A DNA stretch of 64,000 nt from Branchiostoma floridae (Eukaryota; Chordata; Leptocardii; Amphioxiformes; Branchiostomatidae). Positions 12,118-25,443 of this stretch are shown in pieces (position 1 is the stretch's first letter; the number at the start of each line of letters is the position of its first letter). The DNA is taken from contig NC_049981.1 in assembly GCF_000003815.2 (NCBI RefSeq), positions 2,071,973-2,135,972 of the forward strand. The letters are read 5' to 3'. Under the pieces are notes generated by a model, which saw only the letters and a program-made list of their open reading frames with translations, was not told the origin of the DNA and did not search any database. Both the position numbers and the translations under genes were made by a program.

Positions 12118-12340
12118 TGGTAGAGTGTCGGGCTTGGAATCTAGAGGTCCCGAGTTCGATACTCGCCGTGCCCCCGATGTTGTGCCCTTGAGAAAGGCAC
12201 TTTACACGACCTTCCTCACTTCACCCAGGTGTAAAAACGGCTACTTGATGACTTCGGTCGGGAGGTAAAATATTACTTTGACCTTCTGCCAGTAGTTTGG
12301 ATGTGGCACTGTTAAAGTAAATAAATAACCAAAAACATGA
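12118..12340 (+). mobile_element. tRNA-derived SINE, 5'-trimmed
   Basis: The head keeps TGGTAGAGTG (box A) and GAGTTCGATACTC (box B) and is followed by a body with GGCACTTTACACGAC and CACCCAGGTGTAA. The tail is taaataaataacc. The body wording resembles the conserved body of several deuterostome SINEs from memory; this needs a repeat-library match. It abuts a CAAA microsatellite. Confidence 0.7.
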
Positions 12341-14592
12341 GTGCAGTGCCACATTGTCCTCGTCTGTCCGAAAGCAAATTTTAGGAAAAAGCATTACGTC
12401 CCTTCTGAAAGAGGGACGCAGCCCCAACCGATGTCCTACCTAGGTGTGAACTGGGGTTTCCAAGTTACAAACCAGAACTCGAGATATCAAAACAGGAAGT
12501 TCCGCTGCAGTACCGTAACAAGTGGGCTAGGTGGTCCAAAATCTAATCGTTTTCAGATCTCATCAAGACCTACTTACATACCAAATATCAATACAATTCA
12601 TTTAGGCGTTCTAGAGTTATGCTGGTCTTCTACACACAAACACAAAAACGCTAACGAAAATATAACCTTCTTGGCGAAGGTAACTAATTGGAACCAGTAG
12701 CTCAACTTTGAGGTTGCTACCAGTTGAGCCACAGGGACATCCCTTTGTGTAACATACCCAGATCTATACATGCCAGCTATGAATAAATGATGTTCTAAGG
12801 TCATTAACACCCGGAAGGACATCTTAGTGTAAGGACCATTCAATTGTGGTAAGGTAAGTCCGCGTCATTGTGAAGTGCTTAAGCGTCATGATCGTTGCTT
12901 AGCAACAAAGCGGCGCGCCATGTGACGTCAGGTATGTCCTATAGGTCATTACTCCCTTATAACCATGACAATGGCATCAACACAGCACACAGGTGCAGGT
13001 TTAACTTCAACATCAGTACTAGACGTAGCGCGTTTCGACTAAATAAATGATACTTGACAATGAGGCAATCTTTTTACATGACCAAAATCTTTCTCTATAC
13101 ACTTTTCGTCAGACGTGACCTTAACAACTGACTTGGGTGTGAGAAAAAAATCTTGAGCGGCATCTTAAGGTATGCATCGTCAACTTCTGTTTTAGATATT
13201 CAAACTCTACAACTGGATGAAATTGGAGATTTTTGATTCCGGACGTTTAGGGTGACATCCATCACTCTTCTTCAGCGTCACTAAAATGAACTGGCAGAAC
13301 AATTCAATAGAAGTACATCTCACTGGAATTGTTACTGATATGATTATATGGATTACATCAGCGCGCATCAATTTTGGGCCGTTTCCAAATATAGAATAAA
13401 AAAGGATTGAACCACACTGTTAACGGTATAAAGCAGCTGTAAAGTGAGTGTTTATATCTCTATATGTAAATCTAAATTGCCAAAATGGATACTTATGTCA
13501 AAGAGTTCCAAAGAAATTGTAACGTCAAAGACATGTGAAAGAACAAAAATGAAAAAAAATAGTGTTTACCTCACTCGGTGTGTTAAATCATTTGTTTAAC
13601 CTTTCTGACTACGTAGATTTCATACTGAAGGCAACCATTTTTGCGAATTTATTATTTTTTTTGTATTCGCATGCTCGCATAGGTTTTGGGTTTTCGTAGC
13701 GGATGTCAGTCATATAATCAAATTAACATGTCTTTATAGAGATGGAATTTGCCTGTAAAAATTGTGCACCCTGATATATGACCTTCATAAACGCATTGCT
13801 AATGTTAGAAATATCCTTTACCATAATGACGTGGACACATACGTAGTGTGATTGCTAACTTCTGGTATTTCTTGGGACAGAAATTTATGTGTCCTGCAAA
13901 GCTCAGCTGTCTTGCTATACAAAACGTTGTCTTATCCTTGTCAGTGCCGGGTTGGTTCTGTCACAGCCTGCTTGAAAATCCTATAGCTATGGCATCAAAA
14001 TCGTACGACGATCGCACGACCTATATGCCCGCGCCCTTATACCCTTGTCGTATCGATGGAAGATCGGCCATATTTCAGATCGATAGAGGGTTGCGCGTTT
14101 TTTCACCTGAAAACCGTCCCTGTCACATATGAATATATACTTTGTACCTTGTACAATTGTTGTGCAATTACAACAAAAAGCTTAGTGATTTTATGGTTCT
14201 AATGATAATTTTCATGCATAAAATACCAGAATGTCACTTTTGATTATCCAAAGCATCAATAGTGATTATCTGAGCCGTTTTGTCGTCACGAATTTTCTAG
14301 GGGTTTTCGGTACGCACAATTTTCTCTAGTTCGTGAATAACAAAAACCTAAAACCTGCTATCACCAGATGCTTTATTGTAGTCAAGAATGTACATTGTAA
14401 TAACAAAGGATAAAGATTGTATAAACAGCATTGTGAACAACAATGGATTGCGGTTCGCTAGCTTACGTTTTTAGAAGTTTGTTGACGTTTCTGTAACAGG
14501 TGTGCAAGGGTTTAAGACACACTTTGGGAGAAAGTATTACTCTAAGATTCTTACAAGACAAAAAAAGTAAAAAAGATCAACAAGAAACTAAC
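12341..14592. other. Gene-free, no supported exon
   Basis: AT-rich sequence holding one partial MITE. This is where further exons of the minus-strand signal-peptide gene starting at 14695 might be expected; none was found. Confidence 0.4.
14030..14130. mobile_element. Partial MITE copy, same family as 50911-51142, inverted
   Basis: GTATCGATGGAAGATCGGCC and CCGTCCCTGTCACATAT match the reverse complement of the 3' half of the 50911-51142 element with a few mismatches. The outer end is missing. Confidence 0.6.
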
Positions 14593-14695
14593 CTTTGGTC
14601 ATCCTTTGTCGTGGTTTTGGTTCCTCTCCAAAAACGTTGCCGACTAGAACCAAAGAAGCGATGAAAGAGGCGAGGATCCGTTTCCAGGTCGCCAT
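14593..14695 (-). CDS. Probable first coding exon of a secreted or membrane protein (signal peptide)
   Basis: Reading minus from the ATG at 14695: MATWKRILASFIASLVLVGN, then VFG, EEPKPRQRMTK and a split codon. It has a basic n-region (WKR), a hydrophobic core of about 14 residues and a likely cleavage after VFG. The exon ends CCAAAG then GTTAGT, a good phase-1 donor. The start context CCAACATGGCGACC is favourable. No continuing exon was recognised to the left, so the rest of the gene is either in AT-rich DNA as short exons I could not see, in an assembly gap, or outside the window. The product family is unknown. This is inferred from one exon only. Confidence 0.5.
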
Positions 14696-15135
14696 GTTGG
14701 CTTGGTGGCCAGACTCACCGGGCCAACGAGCCGATCTCTTCGGCTGAACAAGCCGTCTATCCCGACGACTTAACTCTGGTCGCGCCGTAGACTTTGACAG
14801 TTATTCTAGTTGATGTCTAATGGGCAATAGAACGGTTACGAAGTAGGGCGTTAAAACTCAATAGGGAACGATAGAGACTGGCTCACAGCACGAGAAGTCG
14901 GTGGGATGGTCACACGTTGTGTAACCAACCACGCTTGTCGGCCTGTGAGAATAAAGGAGAAAGGGGCGGATCGATCCAATAATCCACCTTGTCCCATCAC
15001 ACGGCATGGGCGCACGGAACCGGCACATGCCACCGGGCAGGCTGGGAACAGGGCTACACTAACGCAGCTCTGTGGTTCACGTCTAATGGGGAAACAGAAT
15101 CTCAGGCATTAGTTTGTCGAAAGTATAGTACCTAG

Positions 15136-15455
15136 ATTTCCTTCCTTTCTTCCTTCCTTCCTTTCTTCCTTCCTTTCTTCCTTCCTTTCTTCCTTCCTTT
15201 CTTTCTTTCTTCCGTCTTTCTTTCCTTCTTTCTTCCTCCCTTCCTTTCTTTCTTCTTTCTTTCTTTCTTTCTTTCCTTCCTTTCTTCCTTCCTTCCTTCC
15301 CTCCTTTCTTTCTTCCCTCCTTTCTTTCTTTCCTCCTTTTATTTCTTTCCTTCTTTCTTCCTCCCTCCCTTCCTTCCTTCCTTTCTTCCTTCTTTCTTTC
15401 TTCTTTCTTTCTTTCCTTCCTTCCTTTCTTCCTTCCCTCCTTTCTTTCTTCCCTC

Positions 15456-15488
<33 letters not shown>

Positions 15489-15642
15489 TTCTCTTTCCTT
15501 CTCTTTCCATCCTTGCTTCCATCCTTCCTCCCTCTTTTCTTCCGTCCGTCCTTCTTTCCTTCCTTGTTTCCTTCCCTCCTTCCTCCCATCCTTCCAACAT
15601 CCATCCATCCATTCATTCATTCTTTGATTCATTCATTCATCT
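15136..15642. repeat. 500-bp polypyrimidine tract, (TTCC/TTTC)n ending in (ATCC/ATTC)n
   Basis: Nearly uninterrupted pyrimidines on plus. Lys/Arg/Glu/Gly-rich frames on minus are artefacts of the repeat. Confidence 0.95.
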
Positions 15643-15944
15643 TTTTATGATATCATGAAAACGCATATAATGTGTATAATGCAATAAAAATTAAACTTTT
15701 ATCGATTGAAAAGAGGGATATTCTTCTTAATTTTCTAAATAGCCTATAAAAAATACACGAACTGATGACATCCATAAAACTGTCCCAGAGAGGCCTACAG
15801 AGTGATGTATAGACGCGGGTCTGGTTCTGACAGGTACCGGTCAGTCCGTCCGTCAGGTCGGCATGACAGGGATAAAGGCCCCGCTTGTCTCACCAACAAC
15901 CTTTCACATACACCTGCAACAATATTGTGGTACAGGTCCGCACC

Positions 15945-16236
15945 TTGGCTTTACGTTGGTCCGAAAAATGTCTGGAGTGGTCGGCATGACATGAAAGTTC
16001 TTAATAAAGCTTAAGGACCATCGGTTTAAGTCTTAGGTTGTACTTGACCTCTAGGTCCTTTGATTGGAAGCTGTATTAAAGGTCACCAAGTCAGCTTTTA
16101 CGTTGGTCGGAAAAAAATGTCTGGAGTGCTTGAAACGAGATGAAAGTTCTTAAAGGACCATTGGTTTAAGTCTTAGTTTGTACTTGACCTCTAGGACGTT
16201 TGGATCGAAAGGTGTCTAGAAGGTTACCAAGTGTGA
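15945..16236. repeat. ~146-bp tandem duplication
   Basis: TTTACGTTGGTC, AATGTCTGGAGTG, GGTTTAAGTCTTAG and TACTTGACCTCTAGG appear twice in the same order (starting about 15951 and 16098). Confidence 0.8.
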
Positions 16237-16895
16237 GGGGCGAAATAGAATTACACATGAAAAAATCACATTTTTTTTCTTCATTTCATCAGGAAAGATG
16301 TCCTTTGTTTAATAAATAGATATTGACTTTTCATTAGAAAATCTTATTGTTATTTAATGACCAAACAATTAGTGTTCTATGTCAAAATGTAGCACCTATT
16401 ATATGACACGTACTTTAGGTCGAAAAAAACACGGTTGCTATAACAGAAGAAGTGATTGGATTGTTGCACGGTAACAACATACGTCACCAAGAGATTGACC
16501 GACCGATAGGTCATTACATGATGGTCATATCTACTACACAACGACTGGAGATTCACTCGCATATTGCACTAATCTCAATCCGACTTATTTGTTGGTTTGA
16601 ACTGGGGAGAAAATGGCACAAAATAGGGACTTTTTGGAAAAGAAAAATTAAAAATAAAACAGTGCCAAATGATCGGGTAACACTTGTGTATCACCCACCC
16701 TACTTGGAGAGTTTGTACAATTTCTGAACAGCCGAAGGAGCCTGTAGGAGGCTATGGTTGTCTGGTGAACGCGAGTAACCTCTTCAGAAGGGCCGCCCGC
16801 CCGCCCATATATAACCAGGACTAACCCTTCAGGCTTATCACCTTCACACGCAACGGCGGTGAAAAATAGAAAAGAAAGAAAAACATGTAAGGCTG

Positions 16896-17097
16896 GTTCA
16901 CCTTTATCCGAGGATAACCTATATTCGTTGTTTGTAAAAAAAACGTATTTAGGGATATGAAGTCGACAGACGGTGGTTTCAAATCGGAACATTTTAAAAA
17001 TACTGCAAATTTGAAACCACTGTCCGCAGACTTAATACTCCTAAATGTTCTGTTTTTAAGACAACGGATAAAGGTCACCCCACGGATAAAGGTGAAC
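16896..17097. mobile_element. 202-bp inverted-repeat element
   Basis: Ends are GTTCACCTTTATCCG and CGGATAAAGGTGAAC, perfect inverses of 15 bp. A second inner inverted pair, GTGGTTTCAAAT and its partner, is centred near 17000. It is non-coding. Confidence 0.65.
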
Positions 17098-18065
17098 TAG
17101 CGTTACGTGACAAGAAAAAGTAAATATCTAGTAGAGACATACAAATATATACAAATGTTTTTTCTCCTTTTTTCTTTCAGATTGTTCTGGTCTACTCATG
17201 AGAATAACGTTTAGACACCATTTTAACGTCTATAGTGTAAACTGCATGTGTGCGCGTGTGTATTGTGCAATTGTGGCCAGAATGAATTTCTGATGATAGC
17301 TGACAATAGAGGTGTCTGTGACATAAGTGTCCATTCAGCGGTGAATAACTCAGGCGACCTCAATATACGGTAGAAACTGCGCCCATGCATGGTAACGTTA
17401 CATAGTGTAGCCAAAGGACTGAGTAGAGTACTAGTTTGACCGACGAGACGAACTCCTTCTAGCTCTCTCTTTTATCAAAATTTCGTTACACAAACTGATC
17501 TAGATCCGAACTGCTAGACACATTGAACGGGATTCGAACCCAGGACTGTGGGTTGACCGGCCAGATCCTCATTATAATCACAAAGCGCACACCTGTCTGT
17601 AACCTGGTAACCGTCCCACCGTGAGCTTCCCGTGGTCCTCCCGGGACTGGGAGTGTTGTCTGCCGTTTGTGACATGCAGCGCACGCCGGAGAATGTTTAC
17701 GGTGTAAACTTCAGTTATATAGAAAACTAATAGAGATTGGCAGTTGAAAAAAAGCAAATTCTTTCTGAAAATTGATCGTCTGAAGGGCTCTATATGACGT
17801 TTTCAGCAGTACTACTAAGATCTGCGATGCTCGCATTTTTCCGTGCCGCGTGCAATGTAACAGGGTAGGTTTTCATGTGAAAAACTAAAAAAACGCTCAA
17901 CGATTGCATGTAACATTCGGCGATCTTCAATAGATACAGACTGTGTTCGCCGGTTGAACACTTTTATCCCCGGCCCAGGGTTAGCGTGACTTGTATAGTT
18001 TTCAGAATCAGGTCACCCTGACCACCGTCACGCCCGATTCAACACTCACAACCCGGCCCCGCCAA

Positions 18066-18172
18066 CATGTCGGATACGCCGAACAGTTCTCCCGTCCGGA
18101 TAGCGACCTGGAGTTTCACATCTAGCTGTGTGGGACAAGACGGAGCTTTCCCGTGATTGGAGAAGTTTAAAG
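18066..18172 (+). other. Candidate 5' untranslated exon upstream of PTCHD3
   Basis: A GC-richer block ends GTTTAAAG then GTAAGTTG, a near-perfect donor at 18173. An ATG at 18067 opens a frame of only 25 codons before TGA, so the exon would be a leader with an upstream ORF. The only acceptor with a coding exon on plus downstream that I could find is at 25887. The link is inference and the intron would be 7.7 kb. Confidence 0.3.
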
Positions 18173-19859
18173 GTAAGTTGATTTGAATCTTGTATTATAA
18201 ACGCCGTTAGTAAAGAAGCTATAGTAGATGTATAGTCATACCGATCAGAACCAGTGCTAGTGACAGGTGCAACGAATTACACCCGTACCTAGCCAAAACG
18301 GGCTTAGAGCTATGAATAAACAACGTGTACAGTCGCGTTACTTTCAATGTATTTTCACTCAGTTTTTTTATTAATAAAACTTACCCATTTGCTTTTGTAT
18401 CTTAGAATACGTTGGATTTGGACCTTAAAAGGTCTCAAAACTGTTGATATCTGAAGAGAGACGTAGAGACATAGTTTTGTAGCGAAGCCCGGTCCTTCCC
18501 TACAAGGCTACGGATTTTCATAGTGTTTGGAATACAAAATTGCGCATGTATTTGGTTCAGAAGTACTAGAAATACATGTGCGTTATCTCTAGTACAATGT
18601 TTGTATTGTTGTCATCGTCACTCATTGATCTAAAATGGCGCCGAACACTTTAAAACTTATCAAATCCCAAGACGAAAGAGAGAAAAAGCTACCCCCCTTG
18701 TACACAAAAGGCTATTATCGAAAATTACATGTTCACTGTACAGCTAGTTGGTGTTCGAAAAGATAGGGATCAACAGTATCGGAACAAAATTGATCTAAGC
18801 TACTTTGATAACTTGTTTTCTTTATATAAAAGTATGTACTGTGCTATACTCCGAAACAGTCCGAACAGTTCGTTAGTTCAATGACCCTTGAGAGTGACGT
18901 CATTACCCTTATATGGGGTGGAACGTCAAGTTGCCGACACCCACTACACACTGAAGCGGCAACCGCTGAACAAATACGAAGAAACCAAAACTCCCGTAAA
19001 TACCAACGGATTCAATTATAAAGAAGTACGTTTTGTAAGTTTTGTGTGTTGCAATGTTCATACTCTTTTACTGTGGATCATATTCCAATTATTGTTTGCT
19101 GGTTTTAGTCCTTATCCATGAATAAAATCTTTGAAGCTCAAATCGGCCTACAGGGCGCTATTCGATGAGTTGAAGAGGTAAGGGTTTTAGACAAAATACA
19201 ACAGAGATTCAGATTACATGATTTAAGTCCGAACAATTACATAAACATTTAGTTGAGTTTAGAAATATATAGTCTTAAACATACATGGCATTCTGAAATA
19301 TCATTATTACATAGAATTATCATAAAGTCAAATGATACTAACATGAATCTAATTGTGATCATCCAACGTTCTTGTTGCAATATAAAAAGGTGCAGTAATG
19401 GACTAGAAGGGGTTGTTTATAGATGTTATATTTATACAGTGGTGTAGGTGTAAAACATCTTTTGCTAATTTATTGGTGAACAATATCAACGAGGTTTTCA
19501 TTGGAATTTCTGTACCAGAAGATATAGATCAAGAAAACACAAACGTTTTACTTGTAAAAAAAACAAAGAAAGAAAGAAACACATATGCAGACACAGTGAA
19601 ATGCTTAACTTTCTTACAACATAAATATTTACACGGATCAAATTTTCAACGATCATTGTTGCCTACTTCAGGATCAAAAATGACCAGTCACTTCCGAACG
19701 TTGACTCACACGAGAGTTGCAATTAACCACGTGACCTTATTGACACGTAATCTTGCGTATACGTGACGTCAGTAACTGGTCAAATGTGCCAGGAATTTTA
19801 CTAGCACATCGCCCACCGTCTCTGTTCAGTGATGGCTGAACCAGTGCCCTGATATACTG

Positions 19860-20115
19860 GAGGTATAATTTTTGGCGTGTCTGTTTGTATGTCTGTGTTT
19901 CCAGATATTTGTGTTCAGCATAACTCTGGATATATTAAAATGATATTTGGCATGTAAGTGGCGGTTGGGAAGACGAAGGTCAAGGTCGATTTCGGACACC
20001 CTGGTATGTGACATTGGTACTGAAGCAGAACTTCAGTTTTTGTATCTTTTGACCTGGACATGTGATGGTCTTGTTGAATGTAGTTTCTACTAGAATACTC
20101 GACAAAATATGTAGG
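19860..20115 (+). repeat. Dispersed repeat, same family as 33893 and 56090
   Basis: Shares TTCAGCATAACTC, GATATTTGGCATGTAAGTGG, GAAGACGAAGGTCAAG and TGACCTGGACATGTGATGGT with the other two copies in the same order. No coding capacity. Confidence 0.65.
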
Positions 20116-20689
20116 CATCTGGTCATTTGGAAAGAAACTGAGCCATGGAGCTCCGGAGACAAAGTTGTGTTTTTAGGCACTGATAGGATTATCGGCTAAT
20201 CTCATATACCTAGACTAGATTAATCCGCAAGGGTTCCGATTATCCGATTAGAATTTTTTAGGTCACGGAGCAATTCTGTTGGAGACTTCATAATAGGTAT
20301 CTATTTTTCTATCAGCAGATCCGTGTAAAATGAGTTTACTGAGAGTACTGCTTTAATAAAGCAGGGTAAAGATTTTAGTAGATGGTTAGGTTTCTAACAG
20401 CGTGGATGTCTTTTTTTCTGCCATTGAATAGAAGGTAACAATTTTATTTTACTTAATGCTTATTGTTTCTATTGGATGGCAATATAATGATCATATCAAA
20501 ATTTGAATATAACAGCTGTAAAGACAAATGCTCGACAGTTCCGTTGAAAACAAAGGTCTTCATCAGTAATATCAATATATATAATATATGTAATACATAA
20601 TATTATATACAAATATCAATGATATCAAAATTGCGTGACGTATTTCTTAAAGATTATATGAGATTCTCTCTGACCCGCCCTGTAATACT

Positions 20690-20925
20690 GTAATGTCGGG
20701 ATGTAAGCCCCGGCCGGGCTCCGAAGACTCAAATTTGTCCCGGTGGACTGCCGGATACCACGGGGGTACCTCTCGGGTTTTGCACGATTTTATCACGGCG
20801 TCTATTTGTCACCGGGTCCCGGGTTGATTTTAACTCCAAATTAAAAATAATCCGGGGCCGGCCGTGCTCAAATATAGCCCGGTAGGTTGTCCCACGGGTC
20901 CACATAGGGGGCACGCCCGAATGTG
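20690..20925. mobile_element. GC-rich inverted-repeat element related to the CCCGGCCGGG family
   Basis: Contains GTAAGCCCCGGCCGGGCTCC at the left, CCGGGTCCCGGGTTGATTTT in the middle and AGCCCGGTAGGTTGTCCC at the right. The wording parallels the elements at 54125-54300 and 54515-54690. Exact ends were not found. Confidence 0.5.
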
Positions 20926-23900
20926 CATAAAAGCAACAGTTGTAGGCCCTCTTTTCCAATTGTGAACGAAACATTAGTGGATTATTACTTGCCCTCCTCA
21001 TTAATATATAATGACACATTTCTGACGTACATCTCATCAGTTGTGTTTACCTGTTGTTGTTTCGTTGCCATGGTCACAAAGCCCAGCCTTCTTACTGCCC
21101 AATGTTACATGGGTCGACATCCCTTAGGGCATTGCAATAATCTCTGTCTTCAGGGTTGAGATGCGGTTTTGTGTTAATAATAGCCTCTCTGTTGTGCTGA
21201 TCCCTGGTGATCTAGTGTAAGGGTAAAATGTACCAGACTTTTGAAAAGTTATCAATAGGATAACAACGTTCTATACTCACAGCCGTGTATTTTTCAGGAT
21301 ACAACTTATTGATGATCGTCTGCTTTCTTCCTCAGGGCAATAATGAAACATGAGTCCTTTAAAACATGATGAAACAATTGGCGAAAGTGTTAAAAAGTTT
21401 TCACTCAGACATTCTGCTCACTTTGGTGGACCCACCTATCTTGTAAAATTTTGTTTTCTCTGATGTAAAACAATGATTTTAAACAGCTGGAACATCAGAG
21501 TCTGGCGGTAAAGTCTTTATCTTGGTACACACAGTTTCTGCGAGTGAAACAGTTAGATTCAAATTTTTCTCCCAGGTTTCTATTGAATTTCGCCCCTCTC
21601 GCTGAGTCTGCACTTTAGAATGTTCAAGAGCTCAAGAAATAAATTGTTGTGGTCTCAGCAGCTCATACGTTTGACAAGAGACGAATACTTATTCAGTAGT
21701 GAGATTTTTGTTATACAGAAGATAGATAAAAAGATATAATATAGAGATAAGTATAAACCATGTAGCCTGGTATTCATCTTGCTTAAACTGTTTGGTCCGT
21801 GGGCAATAGGAATAGAGATGGGCGCCGCTTATATCGACTACATTAGATATTCACGTTTTGTAGGGTAAAATCCTGATACGTAGAATTTCAAGGTTTAATA
21901 GTAGTTTTTTTTTCTATCTTTATTCAATCAGCTTTCGTATCGTATCGGTTGTTCGGTTAAATCCATGTTTTCCCATTGCCATGACCTTTGCTTAGAGGCT
22001 TACTCCGAAGGCCCTGTTGTGAAGAAACATTGTTTGCACCTTTTCTCTTATCATGAAGGACTTAATATGCTGAGAAAAGGTTGGGTCTTTTCCGCTAGGT
22101 GTTTCTTGTAAAGGTTCTTTAGTGTACGGAAGACCTTTTCCCCCTTTATATATTGTCATTAGGTGTGCAGACGACTAGACCAATAATAGTTCTTGTGTTT
22201 TTCCGTTGCCATGGCTTTGCCCAAGGGCTTCTTTTACCTGTGGCGCAAGAAGACCCTTTGTGCTGTTATCTAGTCATTAAGTGCTCAGATAGACCAGACG
22301 GTAGGTCACTTGTCAATGGGTTTATTTAGAAAGAGGTCAAACGAAGAAAAAGAGAGATTGTGACTTGAAAACTTATAAGATACAACTGTTACACTGTATA
22401 GGAAAATAGTCTAAGAAATTGTTTTCATATCATGTAAATGTCGTAACATAAATCGAATCTGTCCTTGTTCATAATATAATCGTATAAGTCTTCTAAAAGT
22501 TGGGGCTACTTCTATTTCTTTGAAATATTCCAGACATTTGCAAAGACCAGCATGTGTTGTCTATGCAGGTTGTTACAGACAAAAGAAGCTTAGAAACCCA
22601 ATAGTTGTGCCGAGATGGCACAGTGAAAGGATAGAGGATGTTGTTTGTCACTGTTAAAATCTCTTAAATCCTACATAAACAGGTGTTACTGGAGGGTCAG
22701 GAAGCTGATACAAAGGGTTCACAGAAGGCTGGCTTCTGGATTTGGGGTGTCCCAAGTTAGCAAAAGATTCCGTTAATAAAACCAGGACGCATGAAGTTCG
22801 GTGAAGAATACCAAGAAGCTGAAGGATACTACCAATAGAATATGATCTTTTGTTGAATCTAATAAAAATAGTACATAATACATAGTACATGATACATAGT
22901 ACATACCACCACACCATAACACAGTAGAAAGTGACCATGGTCTGCCAAATGGGCGGCAAAGCATTTTTCCCTCTCAAGTACCATTAGAACTGAGCCAAAC
23001 CATACTTCCAATTCTCCAAGTATCCCGTTGAACTTTTCTCCTATTAATACCCTGTCAAAGCTACAGATTGAAACACGCATGCAAAAATCATAACAAAACC
23101 TCAGTTTTGACGGAGGTAAGAAGCATTTTTTTGCAAATTTTGCGAGAATTAATCTATAAAATGCGTGCGGACGAAGACACAATCTCGATGCTAATAAATT
23201 CAAAATTAAATCACTTGACACCATTTGACAAGATAGATATGTTCAGCATATTCCTAGTGACAGATTCAGGTCGTCTTTTGTGTTTTTTATTGTTTGATTT
23301 CGAAGATAAATTTCTGTACACAATAAGTAAGAGGTTATCCGAAGTCGACGTTGTAACTCAAGTTGTATGATATACAGAAGTTAAAATTTGAAACTGTATA
23401 CAGACATATGCATAGAATAGGAGCTTTCCTAAAATTTGCATAGACGCACTATACGGTAGCTATTTTGTTTTTAAATAAAAGCTTTTCGTTATAGTCTTAT
23501 ATGCAGTATTTTCGTGTCCTTTGTATGATTTCTGTATCAGACCTCGTTACTGTCAATCAGAATGGGGGTGATACAGGTCAATATGCGTGATTTATTCATA
23601 GGGAAGATTGTGGCTACATGTACTGTCCCTAGAATTAGGGTTCCGATTGTGCATCAGCAAATAAGTACTTTGTGATCAAATTTGTCTTTCTCTCCTTCTG
23701 ACTACCTTCCTTTCTCCTTCCATCCCTCTCACCCCTCTCCTTTCTTCCTCTGTACCCGCCCCCTCCCCCCCTCTCTCCATCCCATCAACTTTTTTCTTTA
23801 ATGGTTTGGCTGTACAACATGCACATCCAGGGCTGCCAAATTAGCCCGTGGCTATTACAAAAGGCTAACCCTGCTAACAGAGACAAGGACAACACAAAAC

Positions 23901-25379
23901 ATCTACTAAAACTGCATTTTGCACTATGAATGTTCTATAAATTTCCATACTGGTTGCATCTATAATTAACTGTTTTAGCCCAAAGGTATGGACGACCAGA
24001 TGGGAGTGAATGACCGATTTCTCACTTACGTAAGCAGAAACGTATTTCATTAACCTCGTATATGGACATTGACGTCATGAAGATCATGGCAACCACAAAC
24101 CAACCGGTCGGTCGTTTCTTTCTCTGGAAAAGTCGTTTTGTTTGTGGCAACCAGAGACGAAGCCTCATTATAATGACAATATGAAACACTCCAGTCCCGT
24201 GTTCAATAGGGTTGTAAGGGATTTTCATTGCTTTATGCCACCACACGCAAAAAAACACTACCATAGTATTTCCAACATGGCGAATGGGATTGAATATAAG
24301 GTCATTGTTATAACCTGTTGGACTTTTACCAACAACCTGTTCGAGCAAGAGGGCAAAGTGGAGTGGTGAGGGCGAGCGAAAACTGGTAACTTCGAATTTG
24401 GTACGTAAGACGTAACTATTCACTCACAGTTTCTTACAAAAAATCAAGTATTCTTGAAAATCCTTCAGGATGACAACGTAAATAAGCATTTGTGTGTCTT
24501 CAAGCACTTTTTTCTGTGACAAGCACAAGAAATTTTTAATCTGTACCTCTTATGAATCTATTGTACAGAGTTGAAGAGAACCTAATCGCTACATTCCATA
24601 TCCACCCACATAGCCACATTCTTCATTCAGGTAATAAGTAAATTCTATAGGAGCCGCACGCCAACTCAAAATCCAGGAATGCACCCTGAAGACTCGACTA
24701 TGGCGGGATGAAAAGAACCTAATTACTTCATTTCAAAACACACTCACATTGCTATTGGGTTCTATAGACTTCGCACGCTTGCTAAAACCATTGTATAAAG
24801 TACTCTAATAATTGTAAGGATTTAATACGGAGTGTTGAAAAGAACCTGCTTTAATTGCTTTATTTCATACACACACCGTGCAGCTGCATTCTTGGATTAG
24901 CGTTTTTGTTGGTTTCTATAGGTACTGCACGTCAGCTATAATCCCATGTACAATGTATCTACCCTAAAGAATGAGACTGTACTCAATAATAGCAAACACG
25001 CGACATCTTAATGAGTATCTAAGGGATAAAAATCGTGGTTCACGACAAACAAGACGTCACGCACAGGCGTCAAATTGATAGACCTCGCATTACTGTTTTT
25101 TTTTCATTTACGCCAATGAACATTTGTTTAATATTTTTTTCCTCAGAAAGAATATTGACTTTTAAATACTTCAAAGACCGAACTGAATTCAGTTATTATT
25201 AAGAAAATAGAGACAGATATAGTGACAATGTAATTGTGTGTACAGAATCTATGAAGACTAGTGATGTGCTTTGTGACATAGAATAAATGGCTGGGTTTAC
25301 ACTTCCTTTTTTGACTCAACTCCAAAAACGCGTGTACAAACTCAGCCATTAATGTGTATCTGATATAGCATCTGACCAT

Positions 25380-25443
25380 AGCGATGACCTGTTTAGACAT
25401 GAGATTTGTGAACTTTTATCTTATGTCTAAACAGGTCATCGCT
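25380..25443. repeat. 21-bp perfect inverted repeat with 22-base loop
   Basis: The left arm 25380-25400 starts AGCGATGACCTGTTTAGACA, and the right arm 25423-25443 is its exact inverse. The loop is AT-rich. It lies 460 bases upstream of the PTCHD3 start codon. Confidence 0.9.

Larger units (their letters stand above)
17098..25379. other. Long gene-poor stretch upstream of PTCHD3
   Basis: Contains the 18-kb candidate leader exon, two dispersed repeats, AT microsatellite-like sequence at 20575-20620 and 22866-22906, and a pyrimidine tract at 23690-23790. A 43-codon ATG frame at 18635 and a coding-like frame at 18915-19030 are unconvincing. A box-B-like GGGTTCGAATCCCG (minus) at about 17529-17543 has no matching acceptor stem. 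Confidence 0.4.

Noticed and set aside
15083..15632. Long Lys/Arg/Glu/Gly-rich frames on minus
   Set aside because: Pure translation of a polypyrimidine/polypurine microsatellite.
17520..17600. tRNA gene on minus
   Set aside because: T arm is good but the 5' acceptor partner and a proper box A are missing; at most a SINE or tRNA fragment.
18635..18766. ATG frame of 43 codons (MAPNTLKLIK...)
   Set aside because: Reasonable start context but no domain, no supporting splice sites and no neighbour to link it to.
22654..22977. Minus frame ending in a proline-rich stretch
   Set aside because: No start or splice context and the upstream part is a short tandem repeat (catagtacatgatacat).
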